A DNA stretch of 55,062 bases from Bacteroidaceae bacterium (GCA_017383485.1 JAFNXM010000008.1:1-55062), one strand, 5' to 3'. Positions 16,207 through 24,408 are shown, numbered from the stretch's first letter. Made by a program: numbers and translations. The notes: generated by a model from the letters alone, not told the origin.

Positions 16207-18531
16207 TTAGTTTATAATCAACTCGTCAACGAAGAGGAAACCTACGTTACCCTTTGCGCCGTGCCATTTGGGCAATACGTGCTCTGAGAGTGCCTTCACC
16301 TTGACGAAACGCACGGTTTCAGCGGGGAAATTGTAGCGGTGCTCGTAGATTTCATCAGGATCGCTTTCCTTCATTTCGGGGATGTCTTTCTTCACCACGG
16401 TGCGGTAGTTCACGCCATCGTCCGACACGCTGATTTCCACGCCGCGCGCATCCATCACCCAGTTGCTCTTGAGAATAGTCACATTGAAGCCCACCTGCGA
16501 GATTTCTTTGGGTTGTCCGAAATCCACCACTGCTTCCAGGTCTGTACCACTGAAGGCAATCCAGCGACCTGTGTTATAGTTGTTGGTTTCACCCCACATA
16601 CCATCGGTCAGCATCTTGGCACCGCCGTATGTATATTGGTTGTGCGAGGGCTGGAGCAAGGTCACCTTGCAACCTGTAGCCTTGTTGAAATTGAAGTTCT
16701 CAGTCAGCGTGCGCGTTTTACCGCTTGGACGGAACGCAGCAGCCTTGAACGTAGCAGTTTTGTTAATCAACACACCATCACCATAGCATGCAGAAGATGC
16801 AGTAGGTTCGCTACCATCCAAAGTATAACGGATTTCTGCGCCATCGATAGTGCTCATTTTTGCGATGATTCCGCCCTTTTCTGGCGAAGACACGTATTCT
16901 GCTTCAGCATCAAACACATGCTTTGCATAGTTGTAACCCTGCAGATCGTACAATTGGATGAAACGGGGCAAGCGTTGACGGAATGCTTCGTAGTCGCGCT
17001 TTTCTTGTGCTGTCCATTGGATTTCGCTCAATGCTGCCATACGGGGCAACTCCATATATTCTACCTGGCGATAGTTGGGGATATATTCTGTCCACAGGTT
17101 AGCCTGTACACCCACGATGTGTTTAGCCTGCTCTGCAGTGAGCGACTTGGGCATAGGATTATATGAATAGACGAGTGCCAAAGGCAAGCATCCACCGATA
17201 GCGATAGGTTCGTTTTTGATATCAGCACTTTGATAGTAGTCGAAATAGAGGTAGGTATTTGGTGTCATCACAACGTCGTGACCTTGCTTAGCAGCTTCCA
17301 CGCCACCAGCCTCGCCGCGCCATGACATCACTGTAGCACCTGGTGCCAAACCGCCTTCGAGGATTTCATCCCAGCCGATCATCTTTCTGCCTAAAGTAGC
17401 GAGGTGTCGACCTGCGTGGCGGATAATATAACTTTGTAAGCGTTCTTCGGCAGTGTGCTTGTGGTCGGCCTCCAATTTTTCGTGCTTGATACGTGCTTGG
17501 CACTTGGGACAAACTTTCCATCTCACTTTTGGACATTCGTCGCCGCCCACGTGGATGTATTCCGAGGGGAAGAGTTCTACGATTTCGTTGAGCACATCGT
17601 CGATGAATTGGAGGACTTTGTCGTTGCCGGCGCAGAGTACGTCATCAGATACGCCCCACATCTTCCACACTTCGTATGGGCCACCTGTACAACCGAGTTC
17701 GGGATAAGCAGCCAGTGCGGCTTGCATGTGACCGGGCATATCGATTTCGGGCACGATGGTAATGTGGCGTTCTTGTGCATACTTGACGATAGCACGTATT
17801 TCCTTTTGTGTATAATAGCCTTGGTGTGGCGTACCATCATAGTTTTCGGTATTGTGACCAATGACTGTCTCGGGACGATACGAACCCACTTTCACCAATT
17901 TGGGATACTTCTTGATTTCTACACGCCAGCCTTGGTCGTCGGTCAAGTGCCAGTGCAAACGGTTGATATTGTGCAATGCCAGCATATCAATGAATCGGCG
18001 CACAGAGTCAGCGGTAATAAAGTGGCGAGAAACGTCCAGATGCGCACCACGGTACGAAAATCTTGGCGCATCGTTGATTTCTACGGCAGAGAGTACTTTA
18101 CTCTTGTTCGCACCAGCCAAAACTTTGCGCAAAGTCTGTACACCATAGAACACGCCAGCGGGAGTTTTACCTTGAATCAAAGCACCCTTATCACAGACTT
18201 TGAAGCTGTAGCCCTCGGCATTGGCAATTTTATCGTTGATCTGCAACAGAATTTGATTACCCTCGCCCACTTTTGTGGTAAGTTTGAGAGAAAGGCCTGT
18301 TGTCTGCTTCACGTAATCGGCCAAGAATTGTGCCTCACGCTTCAGGTTGACATCACCCTTTTGATAGCAGATTTGAGTTTTAGCATTCAGGGTAAATGCT
18401 GCACCCTGTTTCTGGACGATTTGATTGGGCAAAGGAACTACGTCATAATGGGTTTGCTGAGCATTAGCTACCGCAGACAAACCGAAAAAGCCAAACGCTA
18501 AGATGGCGGCATAGAAAGATTTGCGAATCAT
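16207..18531 (-). CDS. Beta-N-acetylhexosaminidase GH20 with C-terminal F5/8 domain
   Basis: 774 residues, signal peptide ending VANA. Layout: GH20b domain (25-155), GH20 barrel (160-500) starting RGAHLDVSRHFI, with HWHLTDDQGWR, the catalytic pair in HVGGDECPK (D331-E332) and MSWRGE; a chitobiase/hexosaminidase C-terminal beta domain (about 545-620); and an F5/8 type C (discoidin) carbohydrate-binding domain (about 625-774). This is the common Bacteroides-type exo-beta-N-acetylglucosaminidase that trims GlcNAc/GalNAc from N- and O-glycans or peptidoglycan fragments in the periplasm or on the surface. A TACCTTTG -7 element lies about 125 bp upstream. Two Cys-x-x-Cys pairs near residue 340 are an oddity. 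Confidence 0.92.
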   Translation of the reverse strand: MIRKSFYAAILAFGFFGLSAVANAQQTHYDVVPLPNQIVQKQGAAFTLNAKTQICYQKGDVNLKREAQFLADYVKQTTGLSLKLTTKVGEGNQILLQINDKIANAEGYSFKVCDKGALIQGKTPAGVFYGVQTLRKVLAGANKSKVLSAVEINDAPRFSYRGAHLDVSRHFITADSVRRFIDMLALHNINRLHWHLTDDQGWRVEIKKYPKLVKVGSYRPETVIGHNTENYDGTPHQGYYTQKEIRAIVKYAQERHITIVPEIDMPGHMQAALAAYPELGCTGGPYEVWKMWGVSDDVLCAGNDKVLQFIDDVLNEIVELFPSEYIHVGGDECPKVRWKVCPKCQARIKHEKLEADHKHTAEERLQSYIIRHAGRHLATLGRKMIGWDEILEGGLAPGATVMSWRGEAGGVEAAKQGHDVVMTPNTYLYFDYYQSADIKNEPIAIGGCLPLALVYSYNPMPKSLTAEQAKHIVGVQANLWTEYIPNYRQVEYMELPRMAALSEIQWTAQEKRDYEAFRQRLPRFIQLYDLQGYNYAKHVFDAEAEYVSSPEKGGIIAKMSTIDGAEIRYTLDGSEPTASSACYGDGVLINKTATFKAAAFRPSGKTRTLTENFNFNKATGCKVTLLQPSHNQYTYGGAKMLTDGMWGETNNYNTGRWIAFSGTDLEAVVDFGQPKEISQVGFNVTILKSNWVMDARGVEISVSDDGVNYRTVVKKDIPEMKESDPDEIYEHRYNFPAETVRFVKVKALSEHVLPKWHGAKGNVGFLFVDELIIN

Positions 18532-18653
18532 AAAGGAATTGTTATGTTTATAGGGTTTAAGTTATTCTTCTAAATGCAACGGACATCTCGTCTTTCGCCT
18601 ACCGTTTTGCCGAGAACTTGACTACAATTGAGCATATCCATTGGACAACCTTA

Positions 18654-18661
18654 CAAAGGTA
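18654..18661 (-). promoter_or_regulatory. -7 element for the 774-aa GH20 gene
   Basis: TACCTTTG on the minus strand matches TAnnTTTG; the -33 region is not consensus. Confidence 0.4.
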
Positions 18662-18767
18662 TGGAATATTTTTGTATTTTTGTGAAAATTTCGAAGAATA
18701 ATATTTTATAATGTACGCCAGACCATAGGTGCAAAACGCGCCAACGGTATAAAGCGACGCATCACAG

Positions 18768-19721
18768 ATGACCACAATTGAACAAAATCAAGCGACCCTG
18801 CAACGCTTTCTGACCTATCTCAAGGCGGACAAGGGCTACTCTCCACTCACGCTGACAGCGTACGAGGGAGACTTGACTGATTTTGCAAAATTCCTCCATT
18901 CCATCGACGAATCTTTGACTTGGCAGGACGTAGACGCCGACTTGATCAGACGATGGGTGGTGGCGACTCGCGAAGGCAATATCGGTGCGCGCAGCATCAA
19001 GCGCAGATTGAGTTCAGCACGCTCCTTTTTCAAATATTTGCTGATGATGGGCGAAGTGGAAAAGAATGTAGCACGATTGGTCAAGAATCCGAAAGAAGAC
19101 AAACCCCTGCCCTACTTCCTACGCCAGGAAGAAATCGACCAACTCCTGGATCACACGAAATTCCCCGACACTTTCGAGGGCATGCGCGACAGATTGATCA
19201 TCCTGACCTTTTACAGCACAGGCATACGTCGGGCCGAGCTCATCGGACTGAACGTAGAGGATGTCGCGCTGTCTGCTGGTGAAATCAAGGTAACAGGCAA
19301 ACGCAACAAGCAACGTATCGTCCCCTTTGGCGAAGAGTTGAAACATGAACTGACAGCATATCTCGCAGCACGTACAGCACAGATGCGACTGCCAAATGCT
19401 GAAAAAAATGCGATGAATAGGGCATTTTTTGTAACAAAGTCTGGGGGAAGGGTGACAGAGGCAGACGTACATAAAATTGTAACTGGCTACCTCTCACTCG
19501 TCACACAGCAGAAGCACCGTTCACCACACATCCTGCGCCACACCTTTGCCACCACGATGCTCAACAATGGGGCAGATCTCCGTGCAGTGCAGGAATTACT
19601 CGGCCACGAGAGTCTGAAAACTACCGAAATCTACACCCACACCACCTTTGCCGAATTGAAAGACATCTATGCCAAGGCACACCCGAGAGGCAAGAAGGCA
19701 GAAAGCGAAAACAATAGCTGA
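18768..19721 (+). CDS. xerC: Tyrosine recombinase XerC/XerD type
   Basis: 317 residues. An N-terminal SAM-like core-binding domain (about 8-95) is followed by the catalytic domain with the full active-site set: R154 (STGIRRAEL), K178 (VTGKRNKQR), H254 and R257 (SPHILRHTFAT), H280 (LLGHESL) and nucleophile Y289 (TEIYTHT). The length suits a chromosomal dimer-resolution recombinase rather than an integrase. In many Bacteroidota xerC stands between rpsU and hpf; its proximity to both here supports the XerC call, although XerD cannot be excluded. Nothing suggests that it acts on the nearby repeats. Confidence 0.85.
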   Translation: MTTIEQNQATLQRFLTYLKADKGYSPLTLTAYEGDLTDFAKFLHSIDESLTWQDVDADLIRRWVVATREGNIGARSIKRRLSSARSFFKYLLMMGEVEKNVARLVKNPKEDKPLPYFLRQEEIDQLLDHTKFPDTFEGMRDRLIILTFYSTGIRRAELIGLNVEDVALSAGEIKVTGKRNKQRIVPFGEELKHELTAYLAARTAQMRLPNAEKNAMNRAFFVTKSGGRVTEADVHKIVTGYLSLVTQQKHRSPHILRHTFATTMLNNGADLRAVQELLGHESLKTTEIYTHTTFAELKDIYAKAHPRGKKAESENNS

Positions 19722-19863
19722 TTTTCCGATGAAATGGGAGATTTTTGGCATTTCACGCAGAAAAATTTGCATTTATATTACCCCGGGAATACTATAAAAC
19801 TACGAAATACTACACATAACCCACACCGGTAAAACTTATCTACCACACCCCCGAAAACACCAC

Positions 19864-19892
19864 TATCCGCACAGCACTGCTGCGGATATTTT
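19864..19892 (+). terminator. xerC terminator
   Basis: TATCCGCA pairs with TGCGGATA across a nine-base loop, followed by TTTTGG. Confidence 0.6.
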
Positions 19893-19938
19893 GGTCATAT
19901 ACTTACTACTAAAACTCCGTAAATACAACGATACCATT

Positions 19939-20661
19939 ATGAAAAAGTTTATCCTTTCCATCATACTGGCACTCTGCACCCTGCCCGTTTTGGCACAGTT
20001 GAACATCCAAGTACACTACGACTTTGGTGGAGCTATCTATGGTCAGCAGCTCTCTAATCGTCCACATTGGGTGGCCACCATCGAAAATTTCACCCCCGAC
20101 AAATGGGGCAGCACCTTTTTCTTTGCCGAGGGGGAGTTTGGCGATAGGACTGTGAAGAGTGGTTATGCAGAAATCGCCCGTGAGTTGCAGTTCTGGAAAG
20201 CCCCCTTCGCCGTCCATATCGAATACAACGGCGGACTATCCGCCGATGCTGGAGGATACGACGACGCCTACCTCGGTGGAGCCGCTTGGAATTGGGCAAA
20301 TAGCGACTTCACCCGCACATTCTCCGTGCAATTGCTCTATAAATATATGGCCAGACAGGCCAAAGGCAACCGCCATTCGTGGCAACTCACCACCGTGTGG
20401 GGCGTACATTTCGCCAAAGGGTTATGTTCCTTTATTGGCTACGCAGACTTGTGGCAGGACAAGCGCGTGAATGGTTCACTCGTCCTGAGCAGCGAACCCC
20501 AATTTTGGGTAAACCTCAATGCCCTGAAACGTATCGACGACCAGTTCAACCTGAGCGTAGGCAGCGAGTTAAGAATATCCAACAACCTCGTCTGGCCCAC
20601 CACCGGCACAAACAACCGCTTCTATGCCATCCCCACCCTCGCCCTGAAGTGGACGTTTTGA
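19939..20661 (+). CDS. DUF5020 family outer-membrane protein
   Basis: 240 residues starting MKKFILSIILALCTLPVLAQ, a signal peptide; this start is chosen over an upstream in-frame ATG because only it gives a proper signal sequence. The mature part alternates short beta strands (VHYDFGG, ATIENFTPDKWGSTFFF, FAVHIEYNGG, PTLALKWTF) and ends in Phe, as expected for an outer-membrane beta-barrel. The family resembles Tsx-type nucleoside channels, which suggests a small-molecule channel, but the substrate is unknown. A copy of the dispersed repeat begins about 70 bp after the stop. Confidence 0.8.
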   Translation: MKKFILSIILALCTLPVLAQLNIQVHYDFGGAIYGQQLSNRPHWVATIENFTPDKWGSTFFFAEGEFGDRTVKSGYAEIARELQFWKAPFAVHIEYNGGLSADAGGYDDAYLGGAAWNWANSDFTRTFSVQLLYKYMARQAKGNRHSWQLTTVWGVHFAKGLCSFIGYADLWQDKRVNGSLVLSSEPQFWVNLNALKRIDDQFNLSVGSELRISNNLVWPTTGTNNRFYAIPTLALKWTF

Positions 20662-20726
20662 CCCATTCCGAGGGAAGCATATCTTCCCTTCGCCACCCCA
20701 CCTCGCCCTATGATTTCACAACCCTA

Positions 20727-20812
20727 GACCTTTTTCAAAAAACATTAGACCTTTTTTAAACTAGCCGTCGCGAAATTTAAAAAAGGTCTTACTTTTTTTC
20801 AATCATGTTACA
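20727..20812 (-). repeat. Dispersed intergenic repeat, copy C
   Basis: Inverse orientation: on the minus strand it reads AAAAAAAGTAAGACC, then AAATTTCGCGACGGCTAGTT, then AAAAAAGGTCTAATG and GGTCTAGGG. It ends 18 bp before the first 47-bp CRISPR-like repeat. Confidence 0.75.
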
Positions 20813-20829
20813 CTTTAGGAAAAATTCTA

Positions 20830-20876
20830 TTGTGAATTGCTTTCAAATTAGTACTTTTGCATAGGTAGAAACATCG
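20830..20876 (+). repeat. 47-bp CRISPR-like repeat, copy 1
   Basis: Identical to copy 3 except for the first base (A for G). The unit begins GTTGTGAATTGCTTTCAAAT and ends GCATAGGTAGAAACATC. From memory, this is close to the 47-bp type II-C CRISPR repeats of Bacteroides in length, in its GTTGTGATTTGCTTTCAAAT-like start and in its GAAACA end. The sequence immediately after it is a methyltransferase gene fragment. Confidence 0.7.
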
Positions 20877-21024
20877 CCGGTGGTGTATAGCAGTCGTCCG
20901 TGGTGCGTTTGGGCTCAATTTTCTCAACGAATGCTTTATAATCGTTAAATTTTTCGTTTTTTTGCCCATAGTATTGCACGTTTAGTTTTTTGTATGTAGA
21001 TTTGCGGAGTCTTGGGGCAGTCAC
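20877..21024 (-). pseudogene. Truncated phage-type adenine methyltransferase, N-terminal piece 1
   Basis: Reading from a possible GTG at 21024, the minus strand encodes KKLNVQYYGQKNEKFNDYK then AFVEKIEPKRTTDDCYTPPA, the N-terminal signature of phage and plasmid DNA adenine methyltransferases (TTDDCYTPP). The frame is cut at the border of repeat copy 1 and runs into repeat sequence. A homologous stretch with about 88 percent identity by eye lies at about 21477-21607. It cannot make an active enzyme. Confidence 0.6.
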
Positions 21025-21223
21025 GTATTGTGATGATGGTTGTTAAGGACAGCCGCTTCAAGACTTTTTTTTGTATCGCATAGGCTTGTTCAAATCCTTT
21101 TTTGTGTTCTTCAAATTTTATAATCCATTCATTACCTCTAAATTTGAAGGTATAAATGTGATAGCAAACAACGCCTCTTTCTTCCTTCTTTTTTATATTA
21201 TTTACATCTTTAGGGTCATTCAA
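21025..21223 (-). pseudogene. Remnant of a small phage-like gene upstream of the methyltransferase
   Basis: The minus strand encodes MNDPKDVNNIKKKEERGVV then CYHIYTFKFRGNEWIIKF and EEHKKGFEQAYAIQKK, a small alpha/beta protein of the type seen beside such methyltransferase genes in phages. The frame overlaps the methyltransferase start. I do not recognise a named family; whether it is complete is uncertain. Confidence 0.35.
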
Positions 21224-21273
21224 ATCTTTACCCTCCCCTAAATAACTTCGCCTTTTATATGCTAATTTATTGA

Positions 21274-21320
21274 GTTGCGAATTGCTTTCAAATTAGTACT
21301 TTTGCATAGGTAGAAACATC
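21274..21320 (+). repeat. 47-bp CRISPR-like repeat, copy 2
   Basis: One difference from copy 3 (GTTGCG instead of GTTGTG at the fifth base). It is followed at once by CCAAGATTGAGAAAGGCGGG, the reverse complement of the methyltransferase DNPPFSIL region. Confidence 0.7.
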
Positions 21321-21610
21321 CCAAGATTGAGAAAGGCGGGTTGTCTATGACGATACAGGTCCCTGTATAGCCTTCGGCTTGGTAGTCTCCAGCAGGGCGG
21401 AATGGTCGCATGATACGTGCCCCCTGTGGCACCGGGTAGTTGTCGAGGACATATTTCAGCACTGCGTCGTAGACAGCTGGTGGTAGGCGCAGTCGTCAGT
21501 GGTTCGTTTTGGCTCAAATTTCTCAACGAATGCTTTATAATCGTTAAATTTTTCATTTTTCCCCCATAGTATTGCACGTTTAGTTTTTTGTTTGTAGATT
21601 TGCAGTGAAA
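21321..21610 (-). pseudogene. Truncated, frameshifted phage-type adenine methyltransferase, piece 2
   Basis: The minus strand first encodes NVQYYGG and the TTDD region, then in another frame AVLKYVLDNYPVPQGARIMR, PFRPAGDYQAEGYTGTC and VIDNPPFSIL. The DNPPF catalytic motif and the RPF-x-x-x-GDY element are hallmarks of phage adenine-specific methyltransferases. At least one single-base loss near TATGGGGGAAAAATG and an indel near the DDC codons break the frame, and the gene stops at repeat copy 2. It is a dead fragment reaching further into the gene than piece 1. Confidence 0.65.
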
Positions 21611-21677
21611 AATTGGTGCGCTGTTCACATGTCGGAACTATTTATAGTTTGCAGGCTTCGGAGAGACACCAATTTTT
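21608..21677. repeat. Inverted repeat beside methyltransferase piece 2
   Basis: AAAAATTGGTG and CACCAATTTTT face each other across 48 bp that contain a second palindrome, AACTATTTATAGTT. It starts where similarity to the first methyltransferase fragment ends, so it may be a phage control element or a recombination point. Confidence 0.5.
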
Positions 21678-21720
21678 TTATATAAATCTCATTGTGTAAA
21701 TATTGTCGCTCCCATGATCT

Positions 21721-21767
21721 GTTGTGAATTGCTTTCAAATTAGTACTTTTGCATAGGTAGAAACATC
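21721..21767 (+). repeat. 47-bp CRISPR-like repeat, copy 3
   Basis: Reference copy: GTTGTGAATTGCTTTCAAAT, then TAGTACTTTT, then GCATAGGTAGAAACATC. It contains TTG-N19-TACTTTTG, a full Bacteroidota promoter match. It is followed by TGTTGTTTTTTTAGTG and, about 50 bp on, a rho-independent terminator on the same strand. Confidence 0.7.
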
Positions 21768-21816
21768 TGTTGTTTTTTTAGTGAAATCAAAATGTAAGTT
21801 GTGAAGACATTAGGTT

Positions 21817-21846
21817 GCCCTCGTCCTTTATCGGGGGCTTTTTTAT
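21817..21846 (+). terminator. Terminator downstream of repeat copy 3
   Basis: GCCCTCG pairs with CGGGGGC (one G-T pair) around TCCTTTAT, followed by TTTTTTATT. It would stop transcripts started inside repeat 3 after about 90 bases. Confidence 0.75.
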
Positions 21847-21857
21847 TGTCTAAAAAG

Positions 21858-21890
21858 AACTGACGAGCCTTTGCTTTTCATCAGTTTTTT
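21858..21890 (+). terminator. Second terminator downstream of repeat copy 3
   Basis: AACTGA pairs with TCAGTT, followed by TTTTTT; it stands 12 bp behind the first terminator. Confidence 0.5.
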
Positions 21891-22229
21891 TACGCCTTCA
21901 AAAAATAAAATAAAAAAACTATGACCTTTCGGACTTATAATAAATAAGGGCATATTAAGAGTTTTTCGAGGACATTTTTCAAGCCCTCATCTACGCTAAA
22001 GATGAAGGGCGTTCTTATGGCGATAGTATCTTTGCATTGTCAATCCACAACACGCAAGCGTGCGTAAAATGATCATAAGGATATGTATGGAAAGATCATC
22101 AAGTGTGATGAAGCCACGCACTATACAATTCACTCCATATAATCAAACAAAAGATTGACAGCGCTCTTTGACTTATTGTACAAAAGGGGAAAAGATATTA
22201 ATAGGCACAGATAATACAAAATGGACGGC

Positions 22230-22271
22230 AGGCAACAAAAACAAAGAGGGTGTGCCATATAGGGCACACCC
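22230..22271 (-). terminator. Terminator of the ribosomal superoperon after rplQ
   Basis: GGGTGTGCC pairs with GGCACACCC around ATATAG; on the minus strand it is followed by TCTTTGTTTTTG. Confidence 0.85.
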
Positions 22272-22299
22272 ATCTTGAAACATATTGCGATTGAGAATA

Positions 22300-22779
22300 T
22301 TACTCTGCTGCTGTTTCTTCTGCTGCAACTTCTGTAGCAGGAGCTTCTGCAACTGGAGTAGCACTCTTCTTGCCTGAACGGCGAGTACGAGGTGCTTTCT
22401 TCTCAGTCTTAGCCATGTTTTCGTTGTAGTCTACCAATTCGATGAAGCACATTTCTGAACCATCGCTAGGACGGAAACCAGTCTTGATGATACGAGTGTA
22501 ACCACCGGGACGGTTAGCTACCTTTTGTGATACTTCTCCGAAGAGTTCAGTTACCACATACTTGTCTTGGAGGTAACGGAAAACTACACGACGTGAAGCT
22601 GTAGTATCCACCTTGCAACGAGTGATAAGTGGTTCAACGTACTTCTTCAACGCTTTTGCCTTAGCAAGAGTCGTATTGATTCTTTTGTGCTTGATCAAAG
22701 AACATGCCATGTTAGAAAGCATAGCTGCTCTGTGAGAAGCTGTACGGCTCAAATGATTGAATTTCTTGTTATGTCTCAT
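22300..22779 (-). CDS. rplQ: 50S ribosomal protein bL17
   Basis: 159 residues starting [20 protein letters not shown]. The conserved core (1-118) binds 23S rRNA near the tunnel exit. The tail from about 120 is rich in Lys, Ala and Glu ([12 protein letters not shown], then [10 protein letters not shown]), an extension common in Bacteroidota. It is the last gene of the rplC-rplQ unit, 7 bp after rpoA, and is followed by a strong terminator. Confidence 0.97.
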   Translation of the reverse strand: MRHNKKFNHLSRTASHRAAMLSNMACSLIKHKRINTTLAKAKALKKYVEPLITRCKVDTTASRRVVFRYLQDKYVVTELFGEVSQKVANRPGGYTRIIKTGFRPSDGSEMCFIELVDYNENMAKTEKKAPRTRRSGKKSATPVAEAPATEVAAEETAAE

Positions 22780-22786
22780 TGTTTAA

Positions 22787-23779
22787 TTAATCCTTATCTA
22801 ATTTATATTTAGAAATGTCAGTTCCAAACGACAAATTTTCTCTCTCAAGCAACTCTTCAAGTTCAACGAGTGACTTCTTACCGAAGTTGCGGAACTTGAG
22901 AAGATCAGCCTTGTTAAACTGTACAAGATCGCCCAATGTATCAACATCTGCAGACTTGAGACAGTTGAGAGCACGAACAGAGAGGTTCATGTCAACAAGA
23001 CGAGTCTTGAGCTTTTGACGCATGTGAAGGATTTCTTCATCGAATTCTTCATTGTCCAAATTAGCACCGTCTTCGATGGTAATCTTTTCATCAGAGAAGA
23101 GCATAAAGTGGCAAATAAGAATCTTCGCAGCTTCCTTCAACGCATCTTTTGGATGAATGGAACCGTCCGTAGTGATTTCGAGCACGAGCATGTCGTAGTC
23201 AGTCTTTTGCTCAACGCGGAATGGCTCAACTGCGTACTTGACATTACGGATAGGAGTGTAAATAGAATCGATAGCAATCGTATTAACATCTTTGCAGAAC
23301 TCGCGGTTTTCGTCTGCGGGGACATAACCACGACCCTTGTTAATGCTGATTTCTATCTGCATCGTGGCTTTGGGTTCGAGATGGCAAATCACTAATTCAG
23401 GATTTAACACTTCAAATCCAGAAAGGTACTTGTTAAGGTCACCAGCTTTAAACTCAGTAGAGTTAGATACAGTGACGTTAACTGTTTCAGTTTCGAATTC
23501 TTCAACTAACTGTTTGAAGCGTACCTGCTTCAGGTTGAGGATAATGTTGGTTACGTCCTCAATTACTCCGGGCACAGAAGCGAACTCGTGCTCAACACCA
23601 TCGATTTTGATGGTGTTGATAGCAAAGCCTTCGAGCGACGAGAGCAAGATGCGACGTAGCGCATTTCCGACAGTTGTGCCGAAACCTGGCTCCAAAGGAC
23701 GGAATTCGAACTTTCCGTACTTAGAGTCGTTTTCCAACATTACCACTTTATCGGGTTTTTGAAATGCTAATATCGCCAT
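22787..23779 (-). CDS. rpoA: RNA polymerase subunit alpha
   Basis: 330 residues. The N-terminal domain (1-235) with [20 protein letters not shown] assembles the polymerase through alpha dimerisation. The C-terminal domain (about 255-320; [20 protein letters not shown]) contacts upstream DNA and activators. It lies between rpsD and rplQ, the standard alpha-operon position, so polymerase subunit and ribosomal protein levels are linked. Confidence 0.98.
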   Translation of the reverse strand: MAILAFQKPDKVVMLENDSKYGKFEFRPLEPGFGTTVGNALRRILLSSLEGFAINTIKIDGVEHEFASVPGVIEDVTNIILNLKQVRFKQLVEEFETETVNVTVSNSTEFKAGDLNKYLSGFEVLNPELVICHLEPKATMQIEISINKGRGYVPADENREFCKDVNTIAIDSIYTPIRNVKYAVEPFRVEQKTDYDMLVLEITTDGSIHPKDALKEAAKILICHFMLFSDEKITIEDGANLDNEEFDEEILHMRQKLKTRLVDMNLSVRALNCLKSADVDTLGDLVQFNKADLLKFRNFGKKSLVELEELLERENLSFGTDISKYKLDKD

Positions 23780-23799
23780 GAATATATTCAGTTTATAAA

Positions 23800-24408
23800 T
23801 TAGTTTTTAGAGTACAACTCGACGATCAATTGTTCCTTGATGTTTTCAGGAATATCTGCACGTTCGGGTTTGTGAAGCATCTTACCAGACTTTGTAGCTT
23901 CGTCCCATTCCATCCAAGCATACTTGCTGTGATTGAAACCAGCGAGTGAGTCTGCAATTACTTCCAAAGACTTAGACTTTTCACGAACTGCGATAATTTG
24001 ACCGGGTTTTACGCTATAAGAGGCGATATTAACAACTTGACCATCCACTGTGATGTGCTTGTGGTTAACCAATTGACGAGCAGCAGCACGAGTAGGAGCG
24101 ATACCCAAACGGTATACTACGTTGTCAAGACGGCATTCCAAGCTTTGAAGAAGTACTTCACCGGTAATACCACTGTGTGAAGCAGCCTTTTCAAACATGT
24201 TGCGGAATTGCTTTTCCAAAACGCCGTAAGTATATTTCGCCTTTTGCTTTTCAGCCAACATGATACCGTATTCAGAAGTCTTACGACGACGTGAATTACC
24301 ATGTTGTCCTGGAGGATAGTTACGCTTTGAAAGTACCTTATCTGCTCCAAAAATAGCCTCACCGAACTTACGAGCAATACGAGACTTAGGACCTGTATAT
24401 CTAGCCAT
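23800..24408 (-). CDS. rpsD: 30S ribosomal protein uS4
   Basis: 202 residues, [20 protein letters not shown], with the S4 RNA-binding domain around 90-150 ([20 protein letters not shown]). It initiates 16S 5'-domain assembly. There is no zinc-binding Cys cluster at the N-terminus. The position between rpsK and rpoA is canonical; uS4 is often the translational regulator of this operon. Confidence 0.98.
   Translation of the reverse strand: MARYTGPKSRIARKFGEAIFGADKVLSKRNYPPGQHGNSRRRKTSEYGIMLAEKQKAKYTYGVLEKQFRNMFEKAASHSGITGEVLLQSLECRLDNVVYRLGIAPTRAAARQLVNHKHITVDGQVVNIASYSVKPGQIIAVREKSKSLEVIADSLAGFNHSKYAWMEWDEATKSGKMLHKPERADIPENIKEQLIVELYSKN

Larger units (their letters stand above)
20830..21767 (+). 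CRISPR. Atypical or decayed CRISPR locus: three 47-bp repeats 397 and 400 bp apart
   Basis: Three almost identical 47-bp units stand in the same orientation, but the intervals are 397 and 400 bp instead of about 30. Neither interval holds further repeat copies. Both hold homologous phage-like DNA with truncated methyltransferase genes ending exactly at a repeat border. No cas gene is in the window. Each repeat contains a match to the Bacteroidota promoter consensus pointing right. It could be an array altered by recombination with phage DNA, the remains of a larger array, or a different repeat/cassette element that shares the repeat sequence. I favour a type II-C-derived locus, with real doubt. 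Confidence 0.45.
21768..22299. other. Gene-free stretch between the repeat locus and rplQ
   Basis: Holds two plus-strand terminators (21817-21846 and 21858-21890), a stable hairpin at about 21983-22010 (GCCCTCATCT against AGATGAAGGGC), a plus-strand -7 element TATCTTTG at 22027-22034 followed by CAATCCACAAC, which nearly complements the repeat start, and the rplQ terminator. No credible protein gene is seen. Confidence 0.5.

Noticed and set aside
17455-18501. Long open frame on the plus strand (348 codons) opposite the 774-aa GH20 gene
   Set aside because: The opposite strand has all GH20 motifs; this frame has none and no start context.
18768-19721. XerC-like recombinase as the mobiliser of the nearby repeat/methyltransferase region
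   Set aside because: Its size, active site and rpsU/hpf-associated ancestry fit housekeeping Xer recombinase; no dif-like sites flank the 47-bp repeats.
22063-22160. Short frames of 19 and 29 codons downstream of the TATCTTTG element
   Set aside because: Too short, overlapping each other and without recognisable motifs; kept only as part of a possible RNA.
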